Positions 1 through 8,231 of a stretch of 45,167 nt of DNA are shown piece by piece. Origin of the DNA: Geobacteraceae bacterium (lineage in GTDB: Bacteria; Desulfobacterota; Desulfuromonadia; Geobacterales; Geobacteraceae); NCBI GenBank assembly GCA_028683555.1, contig JAQUHN010000009.1, forward strand, positions 1 through 45,167, in the 5' to 3' direction. The position numbers were made by a program, and so were the translations under genes. The notes beneath the pieces were generated by a model that did not search any database, was not told the origin of the DNA, and saw nothing but the letters and a program-made list of their open reading frames with translations. Each line of letters starts with the position of its first letter. Positions within the stretch are counted from its first letter, which is position 1.

Positions 1-910
1 AAAATATGTAACCTGAGGAGGATTCTCCTGCGGGCCCCTCAAGAGCTTGGCGCACTTCACTGGTAACCTCACCCCCCACAACGACAAGGTAGAGCTTTAT
101 GCCCAGCTGTTTGACCAGACCTATCACGTTGACAAAGTTGAGGAGCCCCATCTCAATATCTTCGGTGCTTTTGTTCGCTTCGATGCGGCCATCGGTAAAG
201 AGAACTATAGCCATCCCCTGGCCGAAGTTGATGTTTTTCAATTCAGGGGGAATAGTGATAGTTGAAACGCTTTCTCCCATCAGCGAATAGCGCAAATCAT
301 TCATCTGATCGTATGATGGCTGATTTTCCTCGGGGAGAAACATGAAATAGACGCACACCGCGAGCCAGGCGGCATAGGAAGCATTGGTTTCACCACCCAC
401 GGTCAGCTCTCGAAAAATAAAGGAATCGCCTTTTCTGTTCAGCAGTTCCAGCTTTTTTTTAAGAATTTCCTTGTCAAAGGAGGGTGGGGCTATGAGCTGC
501 GCTATGTTTGAAAAAGCGATAATGCCAATCAGATCATCTTTTCTGCGCATATCAATAAAAGCGGACGCTCCCTCTAGGGCAACATCTCCGAGCGTTACGC
601 TGCCGGTCTCATCAATGGTTCTCCCCATGGAACCGGAGAGATCCTGGACCAACATTATCCACTTGGATTCGGGATATGTTTTCTGCCAGTAGCTTGAATA
701 CTGAACATTTGCCACGGCAAAGACAATGAGAACCATGGCGGCACCGGCGAGGAGATCGGCGCCGTATGTCTTTATCGGTCCGGGGCGCAGTTCGGGGCCG
801 AGTGCCGAAACCCAGGAAAAACCTGTTCTGACGGCATGTTTTCTTCCGGCAAAGAGTACTGCCGGTAGTATCGGCAAGAGCAGCAGTGCCCATGGATACT
901 GGATGCTCAT
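1..910 (-). CDS. BatA-like von Willebrand factor A membrane protein (3' end outside window)
   Basis: The first 303 residues are visible; the frame runs open to the left edge. Two hydrophobic segments (about residues 5-21 and 50-67) precede a VWA domain whose metal-ion-dependent adhesion site is seen as D90-L-S-G-S94-M-G. The rest of the domain (FTDGRIEAN, VVVGGEVTS) follows. This layout, with two N-terminal membrane helices and then VWA, is that of BatA/BatB proteins, which work with a MoxR AAA+ ATPase. The ATG at 908-910 starts 6 bases after the BatD-like gene upstream, so it is the last visible member of that operon. No stop codon or C-terminal membrane helix is in view. Family assignment is good; the substrate is unknown. 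Confidence 0.85.
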   Translation of the reverse strand, partial: MSIQYPWALLLLPILPAVLFAGRKHAVRTGFSWVSALGPELRPGPIKTYGADLLAGAAMVLIVFAVANVQYSSYWQKTYPESKWIMLVQDLSGSMGRTIDETGSVTLGDVALEGASAFIDMRRKDDLIGIIAFSNIAQLIAPPSFDKEILKKKLELLNRKGDSFIFRELTVGGETNASYAAWLAVCVYFMFLPEENQPSYDQMNDLRYSLMGESVSTITIPPELKNINFGQGMAIVLFTDGRIEANKSTEDIEMGLLNFVNVIGLVKQLGIKLYLVVVGGEVTSEVRQALEGPAGESSSGYIF

Positions 911-916
911 GGGTGG

Positions 917-2503
917 TTACCCCTGCGCCGCATTATGGCCTGTTAGAAGGTCGACAAGTTTCAAGATTTCATGCTGCAGCCCGTCAATGTCCTGATAATG
1001 CTCCGACTCAAGGGCGACGCAGGTATCGATGGCGTTTAAGATACTGCTCAATGAGTCGATGCCTTCCCCGGGAATGTGCGCTGCGATGGTTTCCATAAAC
1101 TGTTTGCCGCTTCCCCCCTTGTATCTCCGGTCAATTTCGTAGAGGCCCAGCAGGAATTCGCGCAACAGGGAGCCGACCTCGCCCAGGTAGCTCCAGTGGG
1201 GAACCGTCGGCGTAGCTTGCAGCAATGCGCGCAGCTGTATGGCCAACTGACCATTCATTTTCCGTTTCTTGAGCCGGTCCCGCTCGATGGTGGACTTGCG
1301 GCGCAGAAAGAGCATCCCTGCGAAACACGGAACAAGTCCGGCAAAACAGATCATGGCCAGCCAGCGATGACGCACGGATTGCTGGTGCAGCACAGCGAGG
1401 CGAAAATCGGGAGAAACGGGATCGGTTGGGACGATAAGCCGGTTTTGCGATTGGTCTTCGGGTATTATCGAGGACACCTTGAACAAGACCGGATTTGTTT
1501 CAATTGAGCGTACGGAGCTGTCGGTGCTGTTGGTGCATGACGGGCATGAATAACTGATCTTGATGGACGGAACGGTAAATTCCCCGGGGGCGTAGAATCG
1601 TATCCGGCCGCTGATGACAATGGGGCTCTTGGTGACTGCTTTAGCATAGTCGTAAGGGTCGAAAATGCAGTCGAAGAGCTCCTTCTGAAGTTCCGGCGGT
1701 CGCAGGTTCAGCGTGGCAATGGAGCTCGGATCGATGCTAACCCGATCGGAGAAGATAATAGCGAGGGTGAAAGGGATGCTGTCGCCGATATTTCCCCCGT
1801 TCATGAAAAGAGACAACTTGGCCCTGATCGATGGTTTGATTTCAATCAGGTCCGGTTTCACCCGGAGCACTCGGATGTCTTCTGCCAGCAGGTTGAGCGC
1901 TCTGAAAAAGGGTGTTGCCGCAACATCGACAAGATAGCGGTTTTCTTTGTCAGCTTCTTCATCGAGTTTTGCGTGGGCGGCGCTGAGCAGGGCCTCTCGC
2001 TGTGCCAGGGGCGTAGCTGTCTTCCAATCCATTTCAAATGCATTGAAAAATGCAAAGGTCTTATTGTCCAGGACCAGGGTCGGGTGGACGTATTTAACGG
2101 TTTTATCCTGGCTTATCTGATTGATGAGCTGGCTTACATCCTCCAGCTTCAGGCTGTCACGCATCCAGAAAAAACAGGCGTCTTCGGCAATGTTGGGGTC
2201 ATAGAGGTAGTCGACGAGGCGGTCATGAGACTTTATGATAGCTTTGGCCTTGTTCCGGATACTATCGTCACTGGTGTCACTGGTTACTTCAAAATCATCT
2301 TCATTGGAGATGTCCTGCGGCTCAAAGACCACGGTGAGCCAATGCCTGCCGATTTCCGGTACCACTTTGGTCCCGTCACGATAAAACCATACGGAGTCAA
2401 AAGAAAAAGCAGCTTCCGTGGCCACCGCTGCAGAAACGGTATCTGCCTGGATGGCAACAAGCAGCATGATGATGGTAAAGTACTTTTTGAAGCCGTGATT
2501 CAT
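917..2503 (-). CDS. BatD-like exported single-pass membrane protein
   Basis: 528 residues. An N-terminal signal peptide (hydrophobic IIMLLVAIQA, then VSA-A) leads into a long extracytoplasmic part. This is followed by one membrane helix (about residues 381-400) and a cytoplasmic helical tail (401-528) resembling the DUF4381-type C-terminus of Bat operons. Late in the outer part, the stretch RFYAPGEFTVPSIKISY resembles the beta-sandwich modules of BatD proteins. Immediately after it lies a C320-P-S-C323 pair, on the periplasmic side. The gene sits between the DUF58 gene (17 bases away) and the BatA-like gene (6 bases away). Sequence conservation in this family is low, so the name rests on topology and position. 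It probably links the cytoplasmic MoxR ATPase to an extracytoplasmic client; that role is inferred. Confidence 0.6.
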   Translation of the reverse strand: MNHGFKKYFTIIMLLVAIQADTVSAAVATEAAFSFDSVWFYRDGTKVVPEIGRHWLTVVFEPQDISNEDDFEVTSDTSDDSIRNKAKAIIKSHDRLVDYLYDPNIAEDACFFWMRDSLKLEDVSQLINQISQDKTVKYVHPTLVLDNKTFAFFNAFEMDWKTATPLAQREALLSAAHAKLDEEADKENRYLVDVAATPFFRALNLLAEDIRVLRVKPDLIEIKPSIRAKLSLFMNGGNIGDSIPFTLAIIFSDRVSIDPSSIATLNLRPPELQKELFDCIFDPYDYAKAVTKSPIVISGRIRFYAPGEFTVPSIKISYSCPSCTNSTDSSVRSIETNPVLFKVSSIIPEDQSQNRLIVPTDPVSPDFRLAVLHQQSVRHRWLAMICFAGLVPCFAGMLFLRRKSTIERDRLKKRKMNGQLAIQLRALLQATPTVPHWSYLGEVGSLLREFLLGLYEIDRRYKGGSGKQFMETIAAHIPGEGIDSLSSILNAIDTCVALESEHYQDIDGLQHEILKLVDLLTGHNAAQG

Positions 2504-2520
2504 AGTATGCCTACCTGTGT

Positions 2521-3405
2521 CTAATAGCTTGAAGGAGGTCTTTTCATAAACGAATTGATTTTCTGTGCGAAATCATCGGCCGGGCTGATGGTTAGAAGAT
2601 CGATACCCGCGTGGGTCAGCCGGTTTCTGGTGGCTGTGCGCAGCCGGGTCATGGTGTTGTTGTACTCCTTCCATTTGCCGAGATCGAGCGCCACCGTGGT
2701 GCCGCTCTCGTAGTCATAGAGCGGCACGATGCCTTTTGCCTGAGGTGGCAGTTCGATTTCGCATTCTTCGAGTACCTGGATAGCTTTTACCTCATGTTTA
2801 TTGGTCCCGTGTGCCGTGTGGTGAAAGCTGCAGCTGAAATCCAGCGGATACATGAAATCGGAGAGTATGAAGGTCAGACTTTCCGGGACCTCATTCATCA
2901 GCTCGGTCAGGGCGACGCCCAGGTGTGTCGCACGGCCGGCAACCGGTTCGGCATGGGCAAGGGCATACAGAATCTCCATGAAATGCGATCTGCCCATGCG
3001 CGGCGGAATATATTCGACAATATCGTCGGCGAAAAGGATCAGGCCGCAGCCGTCATTGCTCAGTATGGCGCTGTAAGCCAGTGACACGGCGATGTGCGCC
3101 TGGAGCAGTTCCTTCCTGCCAAAATGCACCGATCTGCTGATGTCGTACAGGAGCATGACGTTGAAATAGCTCTCGGCAAGAAACTCCCGGACATAGTATT
3201 TTCCGGTTTTTGCCTTTGCTTTCCAGTCGATGTTCTTGAACGGATCGGTCGGCTCAAGCTCCCGGAGCGCCCAGAACTCGTACCCCAACCCCTTGAAAAT
3301 GCTTTCCCAATCGCCGGGGAACGGTGAATGCACCCGGTGATTGATAAATATTTCCAGCAGTTCTTTTTTGGAAAGCAGGCTTTTTTCCGACTTTGCCATG
3401 GACAT
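2521..3405 (-). CDS. DUF58 protein of a MoxR/VWA operon
   Basis: 294 residues, no signal peptide. The DUF58 signature is clear: LRELEPTDPFKNIDWKAKAK corresponds to the family's usual R-x-Y-x-x-G-D-x-x-R-x-I-D-W motif. It is followed by a VWA-like strand with D88-I-S90-R-S92, a D-x-S-x-S metal site. DUF58 proteins almost always lie directly after a MoxR gene and form part of its chaperone complex. Here the ATG overlaps the stop of the MoxR gene (TAATG), indicating translational coupling. The family function is only partly known; the pairing with MoxR is secure. Confidence 0.88.
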   Translation of the reverse strand: MSMAKSEKSLLSKKELLEIFINHRVHSPFPGDWESIFKGLGYEFWALRELEPTDPFKNIDWKAKAKTGKYYVREFLAESYFNVMLLYDISRSVHFGRKELLQAHIAVSLAYSAILSNDGCGLILFADDIVEYIPPRMGRSHFMEILYALAHAEPVAGRATHLGVALTELMNEVPESLTFILSDFMYPLDFSCSFHHTAHGTNKHEVKAIQVLEECEIELPPQAKGIVPLYDYESGTTVALDLGKWKEYNNTMTRLRTATRNRLTHAGIDLLTISPADDFAQKINSFMKRPPSSY

Positions 3406-4427
3406 TAATACGGCTCGATTATTCTCAGAATTTCCTCGACGAGCATGTCGGTGCTGATCTGCTGCGACAGCGCAGTGCTGTTGAGCAGTATGCGATGCCT
3501 GAGCACATGCCCGGCACAGGTCGCTACATCGTCAAAATTGACAAAGTTCCGGTACTGGCTGAACGCAAATGATTTTGCCAGCGCCAGAAGCGATTCGGAA
3601 GCCCGGGGCGATGCCCCGAGCCTGATGTACTGATGCAGATCCGCTTGCAGCCTTTGTGCGGCATAGGTGTCGCGGGGCCGTGTGGCAATACAGATATTCA
3701 ATATGTAGTTCATTATTGCCTGGCTTACCCGTACTTGATCATGGATGAGCTGTTGGATGGCCGTTATGTCATCGAGCGAAAGAACTGTTTTTATTTCCGC
3801 TTTGAGTTGGTCAAAGTTGGTGTTTTTTCTCACTATCAGTTCAAATTCCTCATCCTTTTGCGGGTAGCCGACGTCATATTTCACCATGAAACGGTCAACC
3901 TGGGATTCCGCTAACGGATAGGTGCCAATCTGCTCGATGGGGTTCTGCGTAGCAAGCACCATGAACGGATGCGGGATATCGTAGCGCATGCATTCAACCG
4001 TTACTTCCTTTTCCTGCATCGCCTGCAGCAGGGCAGATTGAACTTTCGGCGACGCCCGGTTTATCTCGTCAGCAAGGAAAATATTGCAGAAGATTGGGCC
4101 GAAATAAAATTCAAATTTCCTCACCTGCTCATTCCACACCATGGTGCCGGTAATGTCGCTCGGCATCTTGTCGGGGGTGAACTGGAAGCGGTTGAAATTG
4201 CCGCCGATCACATTTGCAAATGTCTCTACCGCAAGGCTTTTTGCCAGCCCGGGTACTCCCTCCAGCAGTATATGCCCCTTGGAGAGAAAGGTGAGAATCA
4301 TCAGGTTGATCATTTCTTCCTGGCCGATCACTACTTTCGCAATTTCAGCCTTTAACTGCTGAATTTTGTCAGCATACTGGTCAAAAAGTCCTTTTGTGGT
4401 GCCGTCGGCTGCAATGCTGTCCTGCAT
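3405..4427 (-). CDS. MoxR-family AAA+ ATPase
   Basis: 340 residues from the chosen ATG at 4427, preceded by GAAGGGA seven bases upstream. A GTG at 4442 would add five residues. Walker A GVPGLAKS is at about 57-64, Walker B IFLADE at 116-121 followed by INRASP, and a sensor-1 type ATQNP follows; this combination is diagnostic of MoxR. Members are ATP-driven chaperones used to insert metals or cofactors or to activate enzymes, as for methanol dehydrogenase (MoxR) and the related NorQ and CbbQ. The start lies 11 bases after the permease gene, and the next gene overlaps its stop, so it is co-transcribed with a cofactor-type ABC transporter. That linkage is unusual and suggests a role in loading a metal-containing cofactor; this is inference. 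Confidence 0.93.
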   Translation of the reverse strand: MQDSIAADGTTKGLFDQYADKIQQLKAEIAKVVIGQEEMINLMILTFLSKGHILLEGVPGLAKSLAVETFANVIGGNFNRFQFTPDKMPSDITGTMVWNEQVRKFEFYFGPIFCNIFLADEINRASPKVQSALLQAMQEKEVTVECMRYDIPHPFMVLATQNPIEQIGTYPLAESQVDRFMVKYDVGYPQKDEEFELIVRKNTNFDQLKAEIKTVLSLDDITAIQQLIHDQVRVSQAIMNYILNICIATRPRDTYAAQRLQADLHQYIRLGASPRASESLLALAKSFAFSQYRNFVNFDDVATCAGHVLRHRILLNSTALSQQISTDMLVEEILRIIEPY

Positions 4428-4438
4428 AGATATTCCCT

Positions 4439-5467
4439 TCACATATATTCAAACTGTTTTCGGTGTTTGATAATCAGATAGAGGAAAAACGGTCCGCCGA
4501 GCATTGACGTAATAATGCCTACCTTTAGATCAACTTCCACGATAAGCCGGACAAAAAGATCTGCGTAGATAATAAAAACGGCGGCAAGCAGTCCGGAAAA
4601 AAATATCAACTTCCGGTTATCCGGCCCGACAAGGCTGCGCATAATATGCGGTGCCACCAGCCCGACAAAGCCGATCACACCCGAGACGGCAATGGCGCCG
4701 CCGGTTTCAATGGAAGAAAAGAGCAGGAGCCAATTACGGGCACGCTTTATGTTGACCCCAAGGTTTGCCGCGGTGTCTTCTCCGAGCATGAGAAGATTTA
4801 AGTCCTTGGCAAAAAACAGGGCTCCCAGCAGCGCGATACAGGTGGTCGGAAAGACGATCGAGACATGCTCCCAGGAGCGGTTATTCAGGTCTCCCATCAG
4901 CCAGTTCACGATTACCCGCCCGACGTCGAACTCCCTGGTGCTCAGGGTGATGATAAAGGATGTCAGCGCGCCAAGTATCAGATTGAGGGCAATGCCTGCA
5001 AGCAGCAGCGTTGATATGGAAGTCCGCCCCCGTGAGGTTGCAATGGCAAAAACCATGACCAGCGTCAGAATGGAAAAAATGATGGCTGCACACGGCAGCG
5101 CGACCAGCGAACCTGATGTCAGGCCCAAGTAAATGGCAAGCACGGCGCCCAGCGCGGCTCCCGAATCAATGCCCATTACACCGGGGCTGGCCATCGGGTT
5201 CTTGAATATGCCCTGCATGATCGTACCTGCTCCGCCGAGGGCAAAGCCTACCAGAAGCGCAACCAGAAAGCGCGGCAGCCGGCCATCCCAGACAATGGTG
5301 GCTTCAACGTCATTGATGGTGCCGGCATAGAGCCCCAATTTCGAGACAATAATACGGAAAACATGCGAAACGGAAATCGGCCAAGAGCCTGATGACAACG
5401 CCAGAAAAGCACCCGTAATGATCAGGGCTACCAACGCTGAAAATATATACCAGTCCTTTTTAATCAT
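4439..5467 (-). CDS. FecCD/BtuC-family ABC transporter permease
   Basis: 342 residues, about ten membrane helices. Family motifs are intact: RLPR at 63-66, the conserved GGAGTIMQGIFKNPMASPG stretch near 78-96 and VIGFVGLVAPHIMR near residue 260. The C-terminal GIITSMLGGPFFLYLI is typical of BtuC, FhuB and FecC/D. It forms the membrane channel of an importer for cobalamin, siderophores, haem or similar metal chelates in the inner membrane. It overlaps the binding-protein gene by four bases (ATGA) and is followed closely by MoxR. The substrate cannot be read from sequence. Cobalamin or a corrinoid is favoured by the B12-dependent enzyme encoded just upstream, but an iron complex remains possible. 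Confidence 0.92.
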   Translation of the reverse strand: MIKKDWYIFSALVALIITGAFLALSSGSWPISVSHVFRIIVSKLGLYAGTINDVEATIVWDGRLPRFLVALLVGFALGGAGTIMQGIFKNPMASPGVMGIDSGAALGAVLAIYLGLTSGSLVALPCAAIIFSILTLVMVFAIATSRGRTSISTLLLAGIALNLILGALTSFIITLSTREFDVGRVIVNWLMGDLNNRSWEHVSIVFPTTCIALLGALFFAKDLNLLMLGEDTAANLGVNIKRARNWLLLFSSIETGGAIAVSGVIGFVGLVAPHIMRSLVGPDNRKLIFFSGLLAAVFIIYADLFVRLIVEVDLKVGIITSMLGGPFFLYLIIKHRKQFEYM

Positions 5468-6504
5468 ATGGGTCTGCGGGGCTGCCGGTAAATGATGCCG
5501 GCGAGAAAATCCGCGCTCACGAGCATGTACTGGGATTCAACTCTCAGATACGCACTGGGAACATTATAAACGGAGCCGCTTTTAATGGCTTGGGCGTAGG
5601 ACAGGACCCGGTTTGACAGCAGCAGCTCTTTAAGCTTGCTGCGCGCGGGAACAACAATAACATCCGGGTTCCACTTCAACAGGGTTTCATAGTCGATCTG
5701 CGACCAGGATTTAATGCCCTGCTCAGCCCCGACATTGACGGCGCCAATTATTTTGCAGATTGACGTGAAGTTGGAAGATGCGCCGGGAACATAGCCGCCC
5801 TCATCATAGTACAAAACACGGATCGGACGGTCTCTCCGGGGAAGCTTTCTCTGCAGTTCGCGGATCTTTGTGTCAATCAGCTTTACCAGCGCCTGCGCAT
5901 TGCTCTCTTCACCGATAATGTTACCCATGAACAGAATCTGCTCTTTTATGGATTCAATGGTTCCAAAGTAACCGAGGTCAACGCTGGGGATCTTGGCTTG
6001 TGTAAGTTTTGCCTTGAAGTCAGCACTGGAGTAAAACACGGTAAAAACCAGGTCGGGCTGATAACCGATAACCAGTTCCGTCTGCTTTGATTTGAAAACC
6101 GGCCCTCGCGCGCGCACCTCGTCAGCGATGAAGCTCGAGTCCGGATCAGCAGCAAATTCATTGAAAGCAACCAAGCGCTCACGCGGGCAGATTGACCATA
6201 ATATCTCTGCCACGCCAACTGCGTGCGGTATTATTCGCAACGGTTTCTTTTTTATTACCAAAGTTCTTGCTTCCTGATGGAACGAGTCAGTCTTAAAATC
6301 ATATACTTTAAAGGTATAGGGTATTTTTCGCGGCCAGGGCCTTTCCGCTTTTGCTTTGCCCCTGACAAAGCTCAGATCATTTCTCAACTTCTCCAAGTCA
6401 AGGGGAGGAGCTGTTTTTCGATCGTTACCCGCAGCGAAAGATACCGTGGCTGCAATGCAAGAGAGAGCTAAAAAGCATGCTGTAATGATACGGTATATAC
6501 GCAT
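5464..6504 (-). CDS. Periplasmic binding protein of BtuF/FecB class
   Basis: 346 residues from the ATG at 6504, which has AGGA nine bases upstream and leaves 19 bases after the ATPase stop. An upstream start at 6555 would place non-signal sequence before the signal peptide. The signal peptide (IITACFLALSCIAATVSFA) is not a lipobox type. The mature part has the two-lobed Peripla_BP_2 pattern: PHAVGVAEILWSICP with R-LVAFNEFA, then PDLVFTVFYSSADFKAKLTQAKIPSVDL, and the C-lobe WSQIDYETLLKWNPDVIVV. It captures a metal chelate or corrinoid in the periplasm and hands it to the FecCD-type permease. The 60-residue segment between signal peptide and first lobe is longer than usual. Confidence 0.87.
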   Translation of the reverse strand: MRIYRIITACFLALSCIAATVSFAAGNDRKTAPPLDLEKLRNDLSFVRGKAKAERPWPRKIPYTFKVYDFKTDSFHQEARTLVIKKKPLRIIPHAVGVAEILWSICPRERLVAFNEFAADPDSSFIADEVRARGPVFKSKQTELVIGYQPDLVFTVFYSSADFKAKLTQAKIPSVDLGYFGTIESIKEQILFMGNIIGEESNAQALVKLIDTKIRELQRKLPRRDRPIRVLYYDEGGYVPGASSNFTSICKIIGAVNVGAEQGIKSWSQIDYETLLKWNPDVIVVPARSKLKELLLSNRVLSYAQAIKSGSVYNVPSAYLRVESQYMLVSADFLAGIIYRQPRRPI

Positions 6505-6523
6505 GGCAGCCGTTCCTGGTGTT

Positions 6524-7285
6524 TTACGTGTAAAAATCAAGGAAGGTGGTGTCATTGTGTTTGTATTCCCTCATATGTACCTGAAAAACCTCTCTGATGT
6601 TTTCCTCTGAAAAGGCATCCTCCGGAGTGCCCGAATAGAATAGCTTTCCGCGGCATAGTATAGAAATTGTATCACAAAAATTCCGCGCCAGATTCAAGTC
6701 ATGAATGGATACCAGTATGGTTTTGTTCTGTTCTTTGAATTCGCATAATACTTTAACAATTTCCAGTGAGTGTTTCACGTCGAGCTCAGAGGTCGGCTCA
6801 TCGAGCAATATCAGGGACGCCTCTGTCGCAATGGCTCTGGCGATACTTGCGAGTTGGCCTTCTCCTCCGGACAGCTCATTGATGTTTCTGTCTTTCAATG
6901 CATAGATATTTGTCTGGTGTAATGCCCGCTCGATTATTTCCCGGTCTTTTTGCCGCAACCCTTCAAATCTTCCCAGGTGCGGGTTTCGTCCCATGGCCAC
7001 AATATCAAATACCGAGATTGGAAAACCGATGGCCGTGTTTTGCGGAACCAGGGTAACCAGCGTGCTCAACTCTTTTCTTGGTATCTCATGATAGTCTTTA
7101 CCGTTTATGATGATAGAGCCGGACTGCGGTTCCCAGATCCTGCAGATATTTTTTAACAGGGTGGATTTGCCGGAACCGTTCGGCCCGATGATGCCGTGAA
7201 TCTTGCGGGGCTCAAAACGCGCAGAGATGCTATCAAGAATTTTTTTGTCATCTATTGAAAAATGAATATTATTCACATCAAGCAT
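6524..7285 (-). CDS. ABC transporter ATPase, FecE/BtuD class
   Basis: 253 residues if started at the ATG at 7285 (MLDVNNIHFS), where alignment with the family begins. A GTG at 7336 overlaps the previous gene and would add 17 unconserved residues. Neither start has a strong ribosome site. Walker A GPNGSGKST is at 34-42, Q-loop VPQN follows, the signature LSGGEGQ is at 138-144, Walker B LILLDE at 158-163, and the switch histidine is in SIHDLN. It energises import by the adjacent permease and binding protein. The signature carries G where R or Q is commoner before the final Q, which is tolerated in the family. Confidence 0.9.
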   Translation of the reverse strand: MLDVNNIHFSIDDKKILDSISARFEPRKIHGIIGPNGSGKSTLLKNICRIWEPQSGSIIINGKDYHEIPRKELSTLVTLVPQNTAIGFPISVFDIVAMGRNPHLGRFEGLRQKDREIIERALHQTNIYALKDRNINELSGGEGQLASIARAIATEASLILLDEPTSELDVKHSLEIVKVLCEFKEQNKTILVSIHDLNLARNFCDTISILCRGKLFYSGTPEDAFSEENIREVFQVHMREYKHNDTTFLDFYT

Positions 7286-7326
7286 ACATAAACCAGATGC
7301 CGGACGCCATAGAGGCAGGGCGGAAT

Positions 7327-8109
7327 TCAAGAGCACAGTTTCAATTTATAGGTAACGGGAAGAATAAATTTGGATATAACGACGCAAAAAAATCCACTAT
7401 AAACGGTCGTACTAATTATTGGTGATGTCAGATCAGGAGAAAACTCGGTGGTTATGCCCAGTGCCGACCAGATAAAAAGCTGTCCCAGCAGAAGCTGAAA
7501 GTTTTGTGCCAGGGTATAAATGACCCAGAAATTTTGCGAAAGTTTTACGCTGTCGCCTCGGCGGATTTTTATTTCGATGATTTTAAACCAGGTTCTGCCC
7601 TCAATGATCTGTGATGATCCGTCGCACACATGATGCAGGAAGTAAATTGCCACCAGAAGATAAGCTTTAATGGACAGGTCGGCAAAAAAGTACATAAACA
7701 CCGGCGGGAAACAAAGTAATAGGCATACCGCGCCCAGCGACTGTCCCATGGCGATTCCTATATGCACCCTGATCAGACGGGCAATCTGTTTTCTTATGTC
7801 ATGTGCTGCTTCCAGGTGGTCAATAAATTCAGAAGTATAGGTGCTGGAGACCATGGTTATGCCCGGATACGCATATTTCACAACCACGCCAAGAATAGCC
7901 GCAACTTTGAGTTCCTGTTCTGCCATGGAAAACATGGTGTAGAGGATGACGCCATCAAGGATATTTTTCCCGACGGTATAGCAGATATTGCCGATCTCAC
8001 CGTAACGATAGAAGGGAACGGAGAGCAATGCGGCAATATAAAGTTTTATCTTCTGGGATAGAGGAGGGGTGTTGTAATCAGAGTGAGCTGTCGGTTGCTC
8101 TTTATCCAT
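7327..8109 (-). CDS. Polytopic membrane protein of unknown family
   Basis: 260 residues with about six hydrophobic segments. The clearest are LKVAAILGVVVKYAYPG, a long hairpin around VCLLLCFPPVFMYFFA, YLLVAIYFLHHVC, FQLLLGQLFIWSALGI and a C-terminal FFCVVISKFILPV. I do not recognise the family. It starts the transporter-MoxR operon and overlaps or nearly touches the ATPase gene, so it probably serves the transporter or its cargo. The ATG at 8107-8109 has no Shine-Dalgarno; the bases before it are CCTCCACCT, which resemble anti-Shine-Dalgarno sequence. The frame closes upstream without another start, so a weak or coupled start is likely. It could be an accessory permease, a membrane-bound cofactor-modifying enzyme or an exporter. 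Confidence 0.7.
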   Translation of the reverse strand: MDKEQPTAHSDYNTPPLSQKIKLYIAALLSVPFYRYGEIGNICYTVGKNILDGVILYTMFSMAEQELKVAAILGVVVKYAYPGITMVSSTYTSEFIDHLEAAHDIRKQIARLIRVHIGIAMGQSLGAVCLLLCFPPVFMYFFADLSIKAYLLVAIYFLHHVCDGSSQIIEGRTWFKIIEIKIRRGDSVKLSQNFWVIYTLAQNFQLLLGQLFIWSALGITTEFSPDLTSPIISTTVYSGFFCVVISKFILPVTYKLKLCS

Positions 8110-8171
8110 AGGTGGAGGCTCGATACAGTGTGAGATTGTTGAGCAATTTCAGGGTGCCCTTGGGCAGGGAT

Positions 8172-8218
8172 AAAAATGCAGCCCCAAAGAGGCGCTTGAG
8201 CGCCGCCTCTTTGGGGCT
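8172..8218 (-). terminator. Intrinsic terminator after the eutBC fusion
   Basis: A perfect 15-bp inverted repeat (arms 8180-8194 and 8204-8218, arm AGCCCCAAAGAGGCG, 9-base loop) begins 13 bases after the eutBC stop. On the minus strand it is followed after three bases by five T residues. It separates the lyase from the transporter-MoxR operon, whose first start is 70 bases further. I see no convincing promoter between the two, so partial read-through may feed the downstream genes at lower level. Confidence 0.9.
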
Positions 8219-8231
8219 GAAACCAGGTAGC

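Noticed and set aside
612-893. Short minus-strand frame inside the BatA-like gene
   Set aside because: It is out of frame with the VWA coding sequence that contains the DLSGSMG motif and is open from 910 to the window edge.
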